From IMG/VR virus record IMGVR_UViG_3300015371_000010, positions 1 to 64,000 of that record: DNA of 64,000 nucleotides; one strand, 5' to 3'. Source of the stretch: a virus. Both the position numbers and the translations under genes were made by a program. Within the stretch, counting starts at the first letter, position 1, and every line of letters begins with the position of its first letter. Under the pieces are notes generated by a model that saw nothing but the letters and a program-made list of their open reading frames with translations, did no database searches and had not been told where the DNA came from. Shown piece after piece: positions 1 to 7,494 of this stretch.

Positions 1-168
1 CGGCGCGAGCGCGGGCTGGAACGTGTCGATGCAGATTGGATCTTCATCGTCGCGAACCGCTGCGGTCTGGGGGGGCGCGACGTACGTCGGCGTGACGTAG
101 ACCACGCGCTCCCGATAGCACCCGGCGAGCGCAACCAGCGCGAGGCACGTAACGAGAGCGCGGGACAT
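1..168 (-). CDS. Putative lipoprotein (3' end beyond window)
   Basis: The 56 visible residues start with a short signal peptide and a lipobox ending LVALAGC (lipidated Cys at residue 17). A Val/Thr/Pro-rich stretch (VVYVTPTYVAPP) follows. The start is well supported: GGAGGT lies 5 nt upstream of the ATG and overlaps the stop of the preceding gene. The mature protein should be anchored on the outer face of the host membrane, as known for phage lipoproteins that exclude superinfecting phages, but nothing here proves that role. It is the last gene visible in the leftward operon and is truncated by the window edge. Confidence 0.75.
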   Translation of the reverse strand, partial: MSRALVTCLALVALAGCYRERVVYVTPTYVAPPQTAAVRDDEDPICIDTFQPALAP

Positions 169-171
169 GAT

Positions 172-291
172 CTACCTCCGTGGTGTGCGGCGGCGCTTCT
201 CCTCCGCCTCCATGCAGTTGGCGATCCGGTTCAGGTGCCGGGCGATCTGGTTGATGTCCTGGTACATCTGCACTTCGTAGCCAGTGGGCAT
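172..291 (-). CDS. Small basic-tailed hypothetical protein (39 aa)
   Basis: Starts MPTGYEVQMYQDINQIARHL and ends in a basic EEKRRRTPRR tail. Its ATG overlaps the previous gene's TGA (ATGA), which implies translational coupling, and a GGGAGG precedes it. The middle could form one amphipathic helix. I do not recognise a family. Confidence 0.6.
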   Translation of the reverse strand: MPTGYEVQMYQDINQIARHLNRIANCMEAEEKRRRTPRR

Positions 292-581
292 CAGTGCCTC
301 CCGTTCTTTCCTAGTTCCCAGGCACCGGCGAGCAGCTCGGTGCCATAGGCCTTGTAGATGGGCGTTCTCGGTCTGGAGGCCCGAGCCACCCGGGCCACTG
401 CGTGGGCGTCCCGGTTGGGCACCTTGCGCTCGGTCAGGACCCGCCGCTGGTTGCGGTTCCTGATGTCGGCCTGGATGGTGCCCAGCGCTGCCTTGAAGGC
501 CAGCGCGTGCTCGGCGCACATCGGCCTGGTCTCGACCTGATCGTCGGCCTGCTTGGTACAGGTGGAGTAGAAGCAGATCAC
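291..581 (-). CDS. Hypothetical protein with a small Cys/His cluster
   Basis: 96 aa from a GTG start that overlaps the stop of the 20-aa ORF upstream. The N-terminus has a possible zinc cluster: C3, C8, C22 and H25 (MICFYSTCTK...PMCAEHAL). The rest is basic with RNRNQRR and Arg-rich segments, compatible with nucleic-acid binding. No family recognised. It sits inside a chain of overlapping leftward genes. Confidence 0.6.
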   Translation of the reverse strand: MICFYSTCTKQADDQVETRPMCAEHALAFKAALGTIQADIRNRNQRRVLTERKVPNRDAHAVARVARASRPRTPIYKAYGTELLAGAWELGKNGRH

Positions 582-640
582 GGGCGAACTCCTATCGTCA
601 CGATCACCACGAACGCGGCCGTGACCAGCAGCCAGATCAC
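578..640 (-). CDS. 20-aa membrane micropeptide
   Basis: A GTG codon overlapping the previous stop opens a 20-residue ORF (MIWLLVTAAFVVIVTIGVRP) that is almost entirely one hydrophobic segment. GGAGGAGAGCC gives a good ribosome site, and both ends overlap the neighbours by 4 nt, filling the gap exactly. Such tight packing favours translation. It may be a membrane micropeptide; function unknown. Confidence 0.5.
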   Translation of the reverse strand: MIWLLVTAAFVVIVTIGVRP

Positions 641-1008
641 CGGCTCTCCTCCGCCCGCTTGGTCACCCGCTCGGCGTGGTGGACTACGCACAGCGTCTTG
701 ATCCAGTAGCCGCCGTCGTAGTCCGGGAACCCGTCATCCCCACACACCTCGCAGATCTTGAACGACTCGGTCTCCGCAGCGCTGATCCGAGCATGGAACT
801 GGGAGACCAGCTCCGCCGGGGTGGCGTTGGGCACGGCCGCGTAGTAGCGCAGCCCACCGAACTTCTCCTTGACCTGCTGCAGGCTGTAGTCGGGAACCAG
901 CGCGGTCAGCTCCGTCTCCAGGTCTCGGACCAGCGGTCGCCAGCCCTCCCCGACGTTGGTGATCCCGGTCATCATGTCCCGGGGCTCGACCTCCGATGGG
1001 CCGGTCAC
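637..1008 (-). CDS. Hypothetical protein with C-terminal zinc-knuckle-like motif
   Basis: 123 aa, GTG start. Residues 15-75 read as a compact alpha/beta domain (EGWRPLVRDLETELTALVP, VKEKFGGLRYYA). The C-terminal part has CEVCGDDG, then a Cys and paired His (LCVVHH), suggesting one zinc site. The KFGGLR segment recurs in uncharacterised phage and bacterial proteins known to me only as hypotheticals. It overlaps genes on both sides by 4 nt. Confidence 0.65.
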   Translation of the reverse strand: MTGPSEVEPRDMMTGITNVGEGWRPLVRDLETELTALVPDYSLQQVKEKFGGLRYYAAVPNATPAELVSQFHARISAAETESFKICEVCGDDGFPDYDGGYWIKTLCVVHHAERVTKRAEESR

Positions 1009-1256
1009 CGGACGATCACCTCCTGCTCGGAGATGACCTCGATCTTGGTGTAGCCGTGGCCGTTGCCCAGTACCTCCTGAGCCTTGGCCCAGATGGCCGG
1101 CATCACCTTGACGTGCCGTAGGTCCCCAGAGCGCTTCTGAGGCTTCTTCCGCTCCTGGGTGGGGGTTGGGTCCACCTCACCGCTGGCGACGGCCTGAACG
1201 GCCTTTTCATGCAGACTGGCGGTCTCCTGGACCGTCCTGCCCTTCTTCTGATTCAT
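1005..1256 (-). CDS. Hypothetical basic protein (83 aa)
   Basis: Starts MNQKKGRTVQETASLHEKAV. The middle is Lys/Arg-rich (QERKKPQKRSGDLRH), and the C-terminal half looks like a small alpha/beta fold. The start sits behind GGAAGGAATGAGATCAG, a version of the shared leftward start context. The 5' end overlaps the preceding gene by about 50 nt. No function recognised. Confidence 0.6.
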   Translation of the reverse strand: MNQKKGRTVQETASLHEKAVQAVASGEVDPTPTQERKKPQKRSGDLRHVKVMPAIWAKAQEVLGNGHGYTKIEVISEQEVIVR

Positions 1257-1419
1257 CTGATCTCATTCCTTCCATCAGAGCCATCAGCTCTGCAGGTTCC
1301 TTCAGTACCGGACCCTCGATGCACCAGGGCCCGTCCGGAGTGCGGTGCCGGCTGATCGGCCGGCCCGAGGTCATGTAGACATCAGACCCGCAGGTCTCGC
1401 ATGCGACGTACCAGCCCAC
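1207..1419 (-). CDS. Small zinc-ribbon-like protein (70 aa)
   Basis: GTG start two bases after the stop of the 153-aa gene upstream. The sequence opens MGWYVACETCGSDVYMTSGR with a CxxC pair and a later WCIEGP Cys, so a single zinc ribbon is plausible. The C-terminus overlaps the next gene by about 50 nt, an unusually long overlap that leaves the exact 3' reading slightly uncertain. Confidence 0.5.
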   Translation of the reverse strand: MGWYVACETCGSDVYMTSGRPISRHRTPDGPWCIEGPVLKEPAELMALMEGMRSDESEEGQDGPGDRQSA

Positions 1420-1420
1420 A

Positions 1421-1882
1421 TCAGTCCTCGGAGCCGTTCTTCTCCCCGAACTCCTCATCCGGGTCGACCATGTCCGGGTCGTCCAGGACCATCCTGGAGA
1501 ACTCCTCGTAGTGCGCGTACCGCGCCTTGAACCGCTTCCACTCCCGGAACATCTGCCGCAGCATGATGTTGCGCGAGATCGGGTCGACGATGACCTCTTC
1601 GATCGGTACGTACTGGCTCTCTGAGTCCTTCTCGGTCCCCTTGATCACCCAGAAGTGCCTCAGGTTAGCCACCTCTCCGCTCTCGGCGGTCTGCCGAAAC
1701 GTGACTCGCAGCAGCTGTGCCGCCTGGGCCAGCCGGTACTTCTCGGCCGCCACCGAGTCGTCCCACTCGAACTTGTCGTGCAGCGGGTGCTCCGGGTCCG
1801 TCGCCTCGGCCAGCACGATGGCCGGCGTCAGCTTGCCCCGCTCCTCTCGGATCCTGAGGAGCTCTGTCTTCAGATCACTCAT
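1421..1882 (-). CDS. Conserved phage protein with HPLHDKFEWDDS motif
   Basis: 153 aa. The HPLHDKFEWDDSVAAEKYRL segment (residues 32-51), followed by a predicted beta domain (ESGEVANLRHFWVIKG), resembles a family seen in many siphophages and prophages whose role is not established as far as I know. The start is strong (GAAAGGAATGAG-ATG). It is the first gene downstream of the 2.75-kb motif array and probably shares a transcript with the RAMP-like gene on the far side. The two genes therefore flank the array and may act with it (inference). Confidence 0.75.
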   Translation of the reverse strand: MSDLKTELLRIREERGKLTPAIVLAEATDPEHPLHDKFEWDDSVAAEKYRLAQAAQLLRVTFRQTAESGEVANLRHFWVIKGTEKDSESQYVPIEEVIVDPISRNIMLRQMFREWKRFKARYAHYEEFSRMVLDDPDMVDPDEEFGEKNGSED

Positions 1883-1947
1883 CTCATTCCTTTCATGTGT
1901 GTGGCCACGCTGGACCTAGCCCTACCAACCCAGATGCGGCCTTGCCT

Positions 1948-4676
1948 TGCCTGCCATGCCATCCGTTCCCTGTCCCGACGACCCAAGTCCTGCTTGCCAT
2001 GCCTGCCAGGCCTAGCGGGACCGCGAGCACCTGGCCTTGCCTGCCAAGATCCGCCCCGACTACCCATGAGTCGCTTTACCAAGAACGCCTTGCCTGCCCT
2101 GCCGAGTACGCCTAGCCCGGGCTTGCCCATCGAGCCGTTCCTTGCCTGCCCCGTCTTGCCCCCACAAGCCAAGACCCAGACGGCCATGCCTGCCCTGTCT
2201 TGCCGTGACGAATCCGCCAAGCCCACCATCCGAGCTGCACCATGCCTGCCATGCCCCGTCGTCCTCGACGCACCGATCGACCGCGCCGACCACGTCCCGC
2301 CTAAACCAGCCTGCCGCGCCGGGTCGTGCCGTGATTGCCTTGCCACGACCGGCAGAGCCTGCCGCGCCGGATTCAGCCATCCCCGCCGTGTCAAACTCAC
2401 CACGCCTGCCCTGTGCTGCCCTGTACTGCCTTGGCACACCTACCCAAGCCAGGGAGCACCCTGCCTGCCAGGCCAACCCAGCCTTGAACGCCGCAGTAAG
2501 CCTTGCCGCTCAGCGCCTGCCCAACCGGGACTCGCCTTGCGCCGACCAATGGGACACGCGATGCCATGCCTGCCGAGACTTGCCTTGCACTCCAAGACGG
2601 GCCTGGACTACCCAGTGATGACCTGCCGACGGCCACCTCGACGAGCCATGCCTGCCCTGCCCCGGTTCCCAAGCACCGCTGCACCGGGCCGTGACGTGAA
2701 TGCCATGCCTGCCATGCCTGGCCAAGTCCGGCGATCCCGCGCCTAGTCGCAGATAGCCCTGTGATGCCCCGCCTGCCGTGCCTGGCCTCGACTCAATGGG
2801 ACTGACCGAGACCGAATCGCCCAGCCTGCCGTGCCTGGACATGCGCGTGCCCACCCAGACCCAACGAGCCTGCCTCGCCAAGCCTTGGCATGACCGGATC
2901 CCGTACCGGGCCTGCCTCGCCCTGCCTGGTCTGGACTTGAGTTACCTCGTCACACCAGGTGTTGCCCCGCCTGCCATGCCGACCAAGCCGAGCGGTGCCA
3001 TCCCTCTGGACCACCCGTGCCTTGCCTGCCGTGACCGGAGAGACCTCGCCACGCCGTCCGCACGCCCTACCTACTCGGGCCCTGCCAACGGTGCCATGCC
3101 TGCCACGTACTGCCGGAGAGCGCCGTCCAAACCAAGACCGTCCATGCCTGCCACGCCGGACACTGTCACACACGCCAAGACCAGCAATCCAAGCCCATCC
3201 ATGCCTGCCGGGCCGGGCCGCGCCGTCCCCGACGCTGACAAGAAGTACCTAACCCTGATACGCCATGTGATGCCTGGCCTGCCGTGATCGGCCATGCCAC
3301 CCAACTGCCCCGTTATCCGAGCCCTGGCACACCTGCCATGACTCACCACGCCCAGCACCGTTGAGCCAACCGAACCCAACCTCGCCTGCCGCACCTAGTC
3401 GGGCCTCGCCGTCGGTAGCCAAGCCGGGACTGCCATGTCCTGCCGGAGCAAGACCTGATCTGCCTGGCCTGCCGCACCAGAACGAACCACACCTATCGGA
3501 GCCAAGGTGCCCATCCGAACCGCGCCTGCCCAGCCATGACCGTCGAACCTCACCGAGCCACGGGGCGCCTGCCGAGACAAGACACACCGATGCCCAACTT
3601 GTCCGGCCGTGCCAAGCCTGCCTCGTCGTACCACACCGGGTCGGACCGGCCCAAGCTACGCAGTGCCATGTGACGCCTTGCCTGCCACACCGCCCAAGCC
3701 AAGTCCTGGTGAGCCATGCCTGCCGTGCTCCGCCATGCCTAGTAGTGCCGGAACCGGCCACCCGAGCCACTTGACCCTGCCTGCCCTGTCCCGCCCACCC
3801 TAGACACTGACAGCCTTGTTCTGCCCTGCCTGCCGCGCTCCGCCATGCCGCTGCGAAACCGACCTAGCCGCGCCATCGGCCGCCCCGCCTAGCCTGCCGC
3901 GCTTCGCCATCCGGACCACGGATACCCTGCCGGTCCTTGCCTAACCTGCCACGCAGCCAAGCCGTGATTGCCTTACCCGAGCTAGCCGCGCCTGCCACGT
4001 GGGGCCACGTACCGACTTGTCCCGTGATGCCTGGTCTTGCCTAGCCTGCCATGCCCCGAGACGCCGAGCGCTGAATGACGGGTCATCCATGCCTAGCCTG
4101 CCTGACCATGCCGATCCGGACCGTCCCTGGCCGAACCTGCCTAACCATGCCGAGACCGACCCGACCATGAACGGTCGAACCCTGCCTGCCAGGTCAGGCC
4201 CAACCACGCTCCGCCTCACCGTGCCGGGCGAAGACAGCCGTGCCTGCCGTGCCGTGCCTAGCCGGGCCTAGCCAAGGGCCGCCTTGCCTGCCCCGCCGAC
4301 CAAGCCTTGCCAAGCGTCACCAAGCCGGGCCTGCCGAGCACTGCCTAGAATGCCGCGTCGCCCATGACCAGACCCGCTGAGCCTGCCCAGCCATGCCAGG
4401 CCTCGCCTTGCCGCGCCGTGCCTAGCCGGGCCTAGCCTGCCCTGCCGTGCGATGACGCCCTCGCCGGGACGACCCAGAGGATGCCTTGCCGCGCCTGCCA
4501 AGCCCATCCAAGCAGCACTTACCCGGCCGCGCCCCGTGGGACCGCGTCGAGGACCCGGGGGCAGGTGGGTTCCCTGGCCGTCCTGCCCCCGGGTGGTTCT
4601 TGCCTGCCCCGCCGCGCCATGTTCAAGCCATAACGTTCCTGGCCCTACCAAGCGCCGCCACGACATGCCTGCCTAG
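1948..4676 (-). repeat. Array of ~50 directly oriented TGCCTGCC-type motifs, gene-free
   Basis: This 2.7-kb stretch has no convincing gene. Its + strand carries about 50 copies of a (T/C/A/G)(G)CCTGCC core, often extended to CNTGCCTGCCNTGCC, all in the same orientation (GGCAGGCA on the - strand). I located CTGCC cores at 1951, 2003, 2041, 2094, 2146, 2190, 2246, 2311, and so on to 4669. Steps range from 21 to 88 bp, and the commonest spacing, about 15 of 52 steps, is 52-54 bp. Sequences between cores look unique but reuse words such as GTGATGCC, CCAAGCC and CCTAGCC. The + strand is visibly C-rich and G-poor, so a leftward transcript would be G-rich. Open frames across it change frame repeatedly and are artefacts of stop depletion. 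The array begins on the stop codon of the RAMP-like gene. Possible roles: processed RNA array, protein-binding iterons or centromere, R-loop or replication element. Confidence 0.85.
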
Positions 4677-5440
4677 CTGATGACCTCGACTTGCTTGGCC
4701 GGATTGATGCAATAGGTGCCGTATTCGCCGCGCCTCTCCGGACGCCACTCACCGACACCCACACCGAGGCCGCCGGCCTCGATGAGACTGAGGACCGAAT
4801 CCCTGGTCAACATTGACTTGACGTAGGTGACATCCAACGTGGTCTCCCACTCCTGCCAGCAGGGCCGGTAGCGGAGGTCGGTGCCACCGTTTCCAACCCT
4901 GACCACGTCCTCGCGCATCTCCGGCGTGCCTGAGATGCGAGCCAGCATCATCCCCTCGCCCTTGGAGAACTCGCCACCAATGAAAACCGTCTGGCGCAGA
5001 CCAACCATCGTCACCGACTTGCCGAAGAACCTGGCGGCGGAGACGGTGGCGGACTTGAAGGCGATGGCCGGGATGCCATAGCCCCCGTCGTCGAGCCGGT
5101 AGGCCGCTGCCTCGTACTCGGCCTCTGGGTTCTTGGGCTCCTTGGGGGACTTGCGTCCCTGCATCGCGTCCAGCATCTGCCTCTTCGCCTTCTCGCTGAA
5201 CTTGTGCGTGATCAGCGGGGAGGTGCCGAGCAGTGGAACGCGCACCGTCTCGGTGGCGATCTTGGAGATGACGATCTGACCCTCGGGCATCGTGTGCTCG
5301 GTGGTCTGCGGCTTCTTCAGGGGCGTCGTCGTCACCCCGTTGCCCGACGGCCTGGTCACCGCCGTGGCCTTGGCGGCCTTGGTGGCCTTCTTGACTGCCT
5401 TCTTTGCCGCCTTCTTGGCCGGCATCGCATCTACTGACAT
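4673..5440 (-). CDS. RAMP/Cas7-fold-like phage protein with histone-like N-terminal tail
   Basis: 255 aa. Residues 1-50 are a Lys/Ala tail (AKKAAKKAVKKATKAAKATA) like bacterial histone H1 tails, suited to nucleic-acid binding. The core from about residue 52 has VRVPLLGTSPLITHKFSEKA, then YGIPAIAFKSATVSAARFF, which resembles the IPxSxxKxxxR segment of RAMP proteins, and a C-terminal glycine-rich loop GGLGVGVGEWRPERRGEYG like that of Cas7-type RNA-binding subunits. I know relatives of this core in other phages only as uncharacterised proteins. The RAMP call is inference from motifs. Its stop codon lies in the last motif of the array, and transcription runs from the gene into the array. Alternatives: ssDNA-binding or recombination accessory protein. 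Start ATG has GAAAGGAATGA about 9 nt upstream. Confidence 0.75.
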   Translation of the reverse strand: MSVDAMPAKKAAKKAVKKATKAAKATAVTRPSGNGVTTTPLKKPQTTEHTMPEGQIVISKIATETVRVPLLGTSPLITHKFSEKAKRQMLDAMQGRKSPKEPKNPEAEYEAAAYRLDDGGYGIPAIAFKSATVSAARFFGKSVTMVGLRQTVFIGGEFSKGEGMMLARISGTPEMREDVVRVGNGGTDLRYRPCWQEWETTLDVTYVKSMLTRDSVLSLIEAGGLGVGVGEWRPERRGEYGTYCINPAKQVEVIS

Positions 5441-5465
5441 GATGGTGGTTCATTCCTTTCATGAG

Positions 5466-5506
5466 CAGGGGCCCGGGAACTCATCTCCCGGGCCCCTGTG
5501 CTTTTT
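5466..5506 (+). terminator. 13-bp perfect GC hairpin with U-tract on the + strand
   Basis: CAGGGGCCCGGGA (5466-5478) pairs perfectly with TCCCGGGCCCCTG (5486-5498) around a 7-nt loop, followed on the + strand by GCTTTTTC. As written it is an intrinsic terminator for rightward (antisense) transcription. Leftward genes flank it, and in that direction no U-tract follows, so for leftward mRNA it would only be a stable hairpin just ahead of the RAMP-like gene's ribosome site. Confidence 0.75.
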
Positions 5507-5722
5507 CTAGTGCCAGGACAGGACAAGCATTCCGCCGCTGTCCCAGGCGGTCGTGGAGGTGGCCAGCGCCTTCTCGATGGCTGGCAACCTGAACGGTGGG
5601 ATGTTGCGGTGGCCGATCTCCCAGGCACTGACGACCTGGGCTGAGACCCCCATCTCCTCGGCCAGCTGTGACTGGCTCATCCCAGCCTCGTGTCGCCGGC
5701 TCTTGAGCTCCTCACCGGTCAT
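5507..5722 (-). CDS. XRE-family HTH regulator
   Basis: 71 aa. MTGEELKSRRHEAGMSQSQL, then AEEMGVSAQVVSAWEIGHR, is a textbook Cro/C1-type helix-turn-helix (recognition helix around residues 28-40). Such proteins bind operator DNA and control phage transcription. ATG is chosen because GAAAGGACACAC precedes it; an in-frame GTG further upstream is possible. It is the gene directly before the RAMP-like gene and array and may regulate that unit (inference). Confidence 0.85.
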   Translation of the reverse strand: MTGEELKSRRHEAGMSQSQLAEEMGVSAQVVSAWEIGHRNIPPFRLPAIEKALATSTTAWDSGGMLVLSWH

Positions 5723-5750
5723 GTGTGTCCTTTCGTCGTTTGTCACTGCG

Positions 5751-5972
5751 TCAATCCCTCGCTCGGTGGTACGTCTCCACAACGGCCAGAACCGTGGTGA
5801 TCCACTGAGCAGCATGCAGGTCCACCGGCCAGACGACCCGTCGATCGGTGAACGTCATGATGAAGCCGTACTGACCGACCACGCGCTTGACCGTCTCCTC
5901 GGGGAGGTGGTCAGGAACGTCGATCGACCATTGCGGCACTGATCCGTCGTCGAGCTCAAGCAACGTGGTCAC
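5751..5972 (-). CDS. Hypothetical protein (73 aa)
   Basis: GTG start overlapping the 3' end of the upstream gene. The sequence alternates strands and helices (SVPQWSIDVPDHLPEETVKR, GFIMTFTDRRVVWPVDLH) like a small alpha/beta protein. No motif recognised. Followed within 28 nt by the XRE regulator. Confidence 0.6.
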   Translation of the reverse strand: MTTLLELDDGSVPQWSIDVPDHLPEETVKRVVGQYGFIMTFTDRRVVWPVDLHAAQWITTVLAVVETYHRARD

Positions 5973-6213
5973 ACTCGAACACGCCGGAGTGGATCAGGTG
6001 CACAGACTCGCCGTCCTTGGTGATCTCCAGCACGACCTTGCGGACGTGCAGAGACTCGGCCAGCTGACCGATCGGCTCGATGGCCTCGGCCAGCATCTTG
6101 CTGTACTCCTCGGTCGCGTCTCCCACGGTGGAGTGGTGATGCGTGAACTCGACCTCGTTGCAGTAGGTGATGGTGACGGTGATGACGCTGCCGTCCACTG
6201 CGGTGATGGTCAA
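5956..6213 (-). CDS. Hypothetical protein (85 aa, TTG start)
   Basis: The first sensible codon is TTG (6211-6213), placed behind CACATGAGAGGAATCATCCG, the shared leftward start context. The product (from TITAVDGSVITVTITYC) is mostly beta in its N-terminal third, then helical. Unrecognised. The preceding gap, 6214-6362, holds no gene; it contains a small CCACAG-CGGT-CTGTGG hairpin near 6350. Confidence 0.55.
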   Translation of the reverse strand: MTITAVDGSVITVTITYCNEVEFTHHHSTVGDATEEYSKMLAEAIEPIGQLAESLHVRKVVLEITKDGESVHLIHSGVFECDHVA

Positions 6214-6362
6214 CGGATGATTCCTCTCATGTGATGTGCTCTCTTCCTGCTCAGGGTGCGGGTCACCCTCCAGACACGCACGCCGATCGACCCCCCGGAA
6301 GATGACGTGCGCGCTGGGCTATGACCCCCGACCCCCCGGAGGAGGGCCACAGCGGTCTGTGG

Positions 6363-6734
6363 CTACCTCACCCGATCGGGATGGTGGTAGGGCCGCTGTT
6401 TGAGCGACGCGCCCTTGCGGGCTGGATGTGAGCACTTGTAGATCCACTGCATGTGGAGCACGACCTCATCATCATCGTGCCGACACTTGTGGACGGTGAT
6501 TCTGGCCAGGTGCGACCAGTCGGGGAAGAGCGAGAGCCAATCTTGTGGATCTTGGTTCTTCTTGAAGTGGCCGACTTCGCGACCGCTCATACCGATCAAT
6601 GTCAACGCGGCTGCGGCCTGGTTCGCCGCTGCCTTGTTCGCCATGAAGGTGCCGTCATCGAACTTCACGATGTGGATCGTGCCGGTGCAGTCCTCCAGAA
6701 CCAACTCGGCATAGTCAAAACCCTTCTTGCTCAT
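6363..6734 (-). CDS. Hypothetical protein (123 aa)
   Basis: Start chosen at the ATG giving MSKKGFDYAELVLEDCTGTI, because GGAAGGG lies 6 nt upstream; longer readings lack a ribosome site. Contains a beta-rich N-terminus and KCRHDDDEVVLHMQWIYKCS with two Cys and several His, possibly metal-binding. No known family. Confidence 0.6.
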   Translation of the reverse strand: MSKKGFDYAELVLEDCTGTIHIVKFDDGTFMANKAAANQAAAALTLIGMSGREVGHFKKNQDPQDWLSLFPDWSHLARITVHKCRHDDDEVVLHMQWIYKCSHPARKGASLKQRPYHHPDRVR

Positions 6735-6799
6735 GGAACCCTTCCGTTTGGTGCTGACCTGACCATGACTTGACCAGGGGTAATCCTCGCCTCCGAGGA

Positions 6800-6871
6800 T
6801 CACGTGTGTGTGATGAGCATGATGAGACTGGCGAGCGACACGACCACCAGCGCCCCGATGGCGGCGATCAC
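6800..6871 (-). CDS. 23-aa membrane micropeptide
   Basis: A GTG overlapping the previous stop (CAGTGA) opens MIAAIGALVVVSLASLIMLI and ends after THT. It is a single hydrophobic helix. A similar stop-overlapping GTG micropeptide lies at 578-640, which supports this being a real class of product. Function unknown. Confidence 0.45.
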   Translation of the reverse strand: MIAAIGALVVVSLASLIMLITHT

Positions 6872-7266
6872 TGGGCCGCCGCCAGGGCCGGGATCGAGTG
6901 CGTCGTCCAGATCACAACGCGCTCGGCCACCTTGGGGTCACGGGCGTCCAGGTCCTGGTGCCACTCGATGGGCGCGATGTTGTGGGTGACGAAGTGCGCG
7001 AACTGCTCCGGCAGGTCCAAGAAGGCGTACTCCTGGTAGCCGTCGGAGAGCATGCACTCCGCGATGATCCGGGCGTCCTGCTCGGTGACCTGGCTGCGCT
7101 CGACCTCGAAGTAGATCGGGCCGTCCTGGCCGAACGGCTCCTGGAGGATGCCGGGCAGCGGGCCGTTGATGTCGGCCGGGTGGAAGATGTGGAACCGGAA
7201 GGTGGCCGGGTCGTCGTAGCGACGCAGGCCGACGACGAACTCCGGGTAGATGACGATCTCGTCCAT
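6868..7266 (-). CDS. Hypothetical protein (132 aa)
   Basis: Starts MDEIVIYPEFVVGLRRYDDP; acidic, alpha/beta-like, with a GYQEYAFLDLPEQFAHFVTH segment. No conserved catalytic motif seen. ATG preceded by CACATCACATAGGAATGGG, one of the clearest copies of the shared leftward start context. An intrinsic terminator separates it from the gene upstream, so it may be partly insulated. Confidence 0.65.
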   Translation of the reverse strand: MDEIVIYPEFVVGLRRYDDPATFRFHIFHPADINGPLPGILQEPFGQDGPIYFEVERSQVTEQDARIIAECMLSDGYQEYAFLDLPEQFAHFVTHNIAPIEWHQDLDARDPKVAERVVIWTTHSIPALAAAQ

Positions 7267-7298
7267 GGTGGGAACCCATTCCTATGTGATGTGGACAT

Positions 7299-7332
7299 GC
7301 GAAAGGCCCCATAGCCGAGTTGCTATGGGGCC
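7299..7332 (-). terminator. Intrinsic terminator, leftward
   Basis: GGCCCCATAGC (7305-7315) and GCTATGGGGCC (7322-7332) form an 11-bp stem with a 6-nt loop. Read leftward it is followed by TTTCGC, a short U-tract. It lies between the genes ending at 7351 and starting at 7266, so it likely attenuates readthrough. Confidence 0.7.
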
Positions 7333-7350
7333 GGGTACTGCAGAGGGCGC

Positions 7351-7494
7351 CTAGCGACGCTTGTACTTCCGGGAGGTGACGAGGTTCCAGTAGAGCCCCT
7401 TCAGCTCCCGGACGATCAGGGCTGCGGCCACGAAGCAGCTGAAGTCCAGCAGCCCGCGTGCCGCGGCGGCGAGGTACCACTTCAGGTACCTCAT
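7351..7494 (-). CDS. Small membrane-associated protein (47 aa)
   Basis: MRYLKWYLAAAARGLLDFSC, then a hydrophobic FVAAALIVREL segment and a basic tail SRKYKRR: one TM helix with a cytoplasmic basic end. ATG overlaps the upstream stop (ATGA). Probably acts with the upstream membrane protein. Confidence 0.6.
   Translation of the reverse strand: MRYLKWYLAAAARGLLDFSCFVAAALIVRELKGLYWNLVTSRKYKRR

Noticed and set aside
1948-4676. CRISPR array
   Set aside because: Motifs are short (about 8-15 bp), degenerate and irregularly spaced; there are no identical 24-37-bp repeats and no cas1/cas2.
1655-4680. Long open frames across the array on both strands
   Set aside because: They shift frame every few hundred bases, overlap each other, are dominated by Pro/Ala/Cys or Gly/Arg/Gln from the repeat words, and lack ribosome sites. 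Stop codons are rare simply because the DNA is C-rich and A/T-poor.
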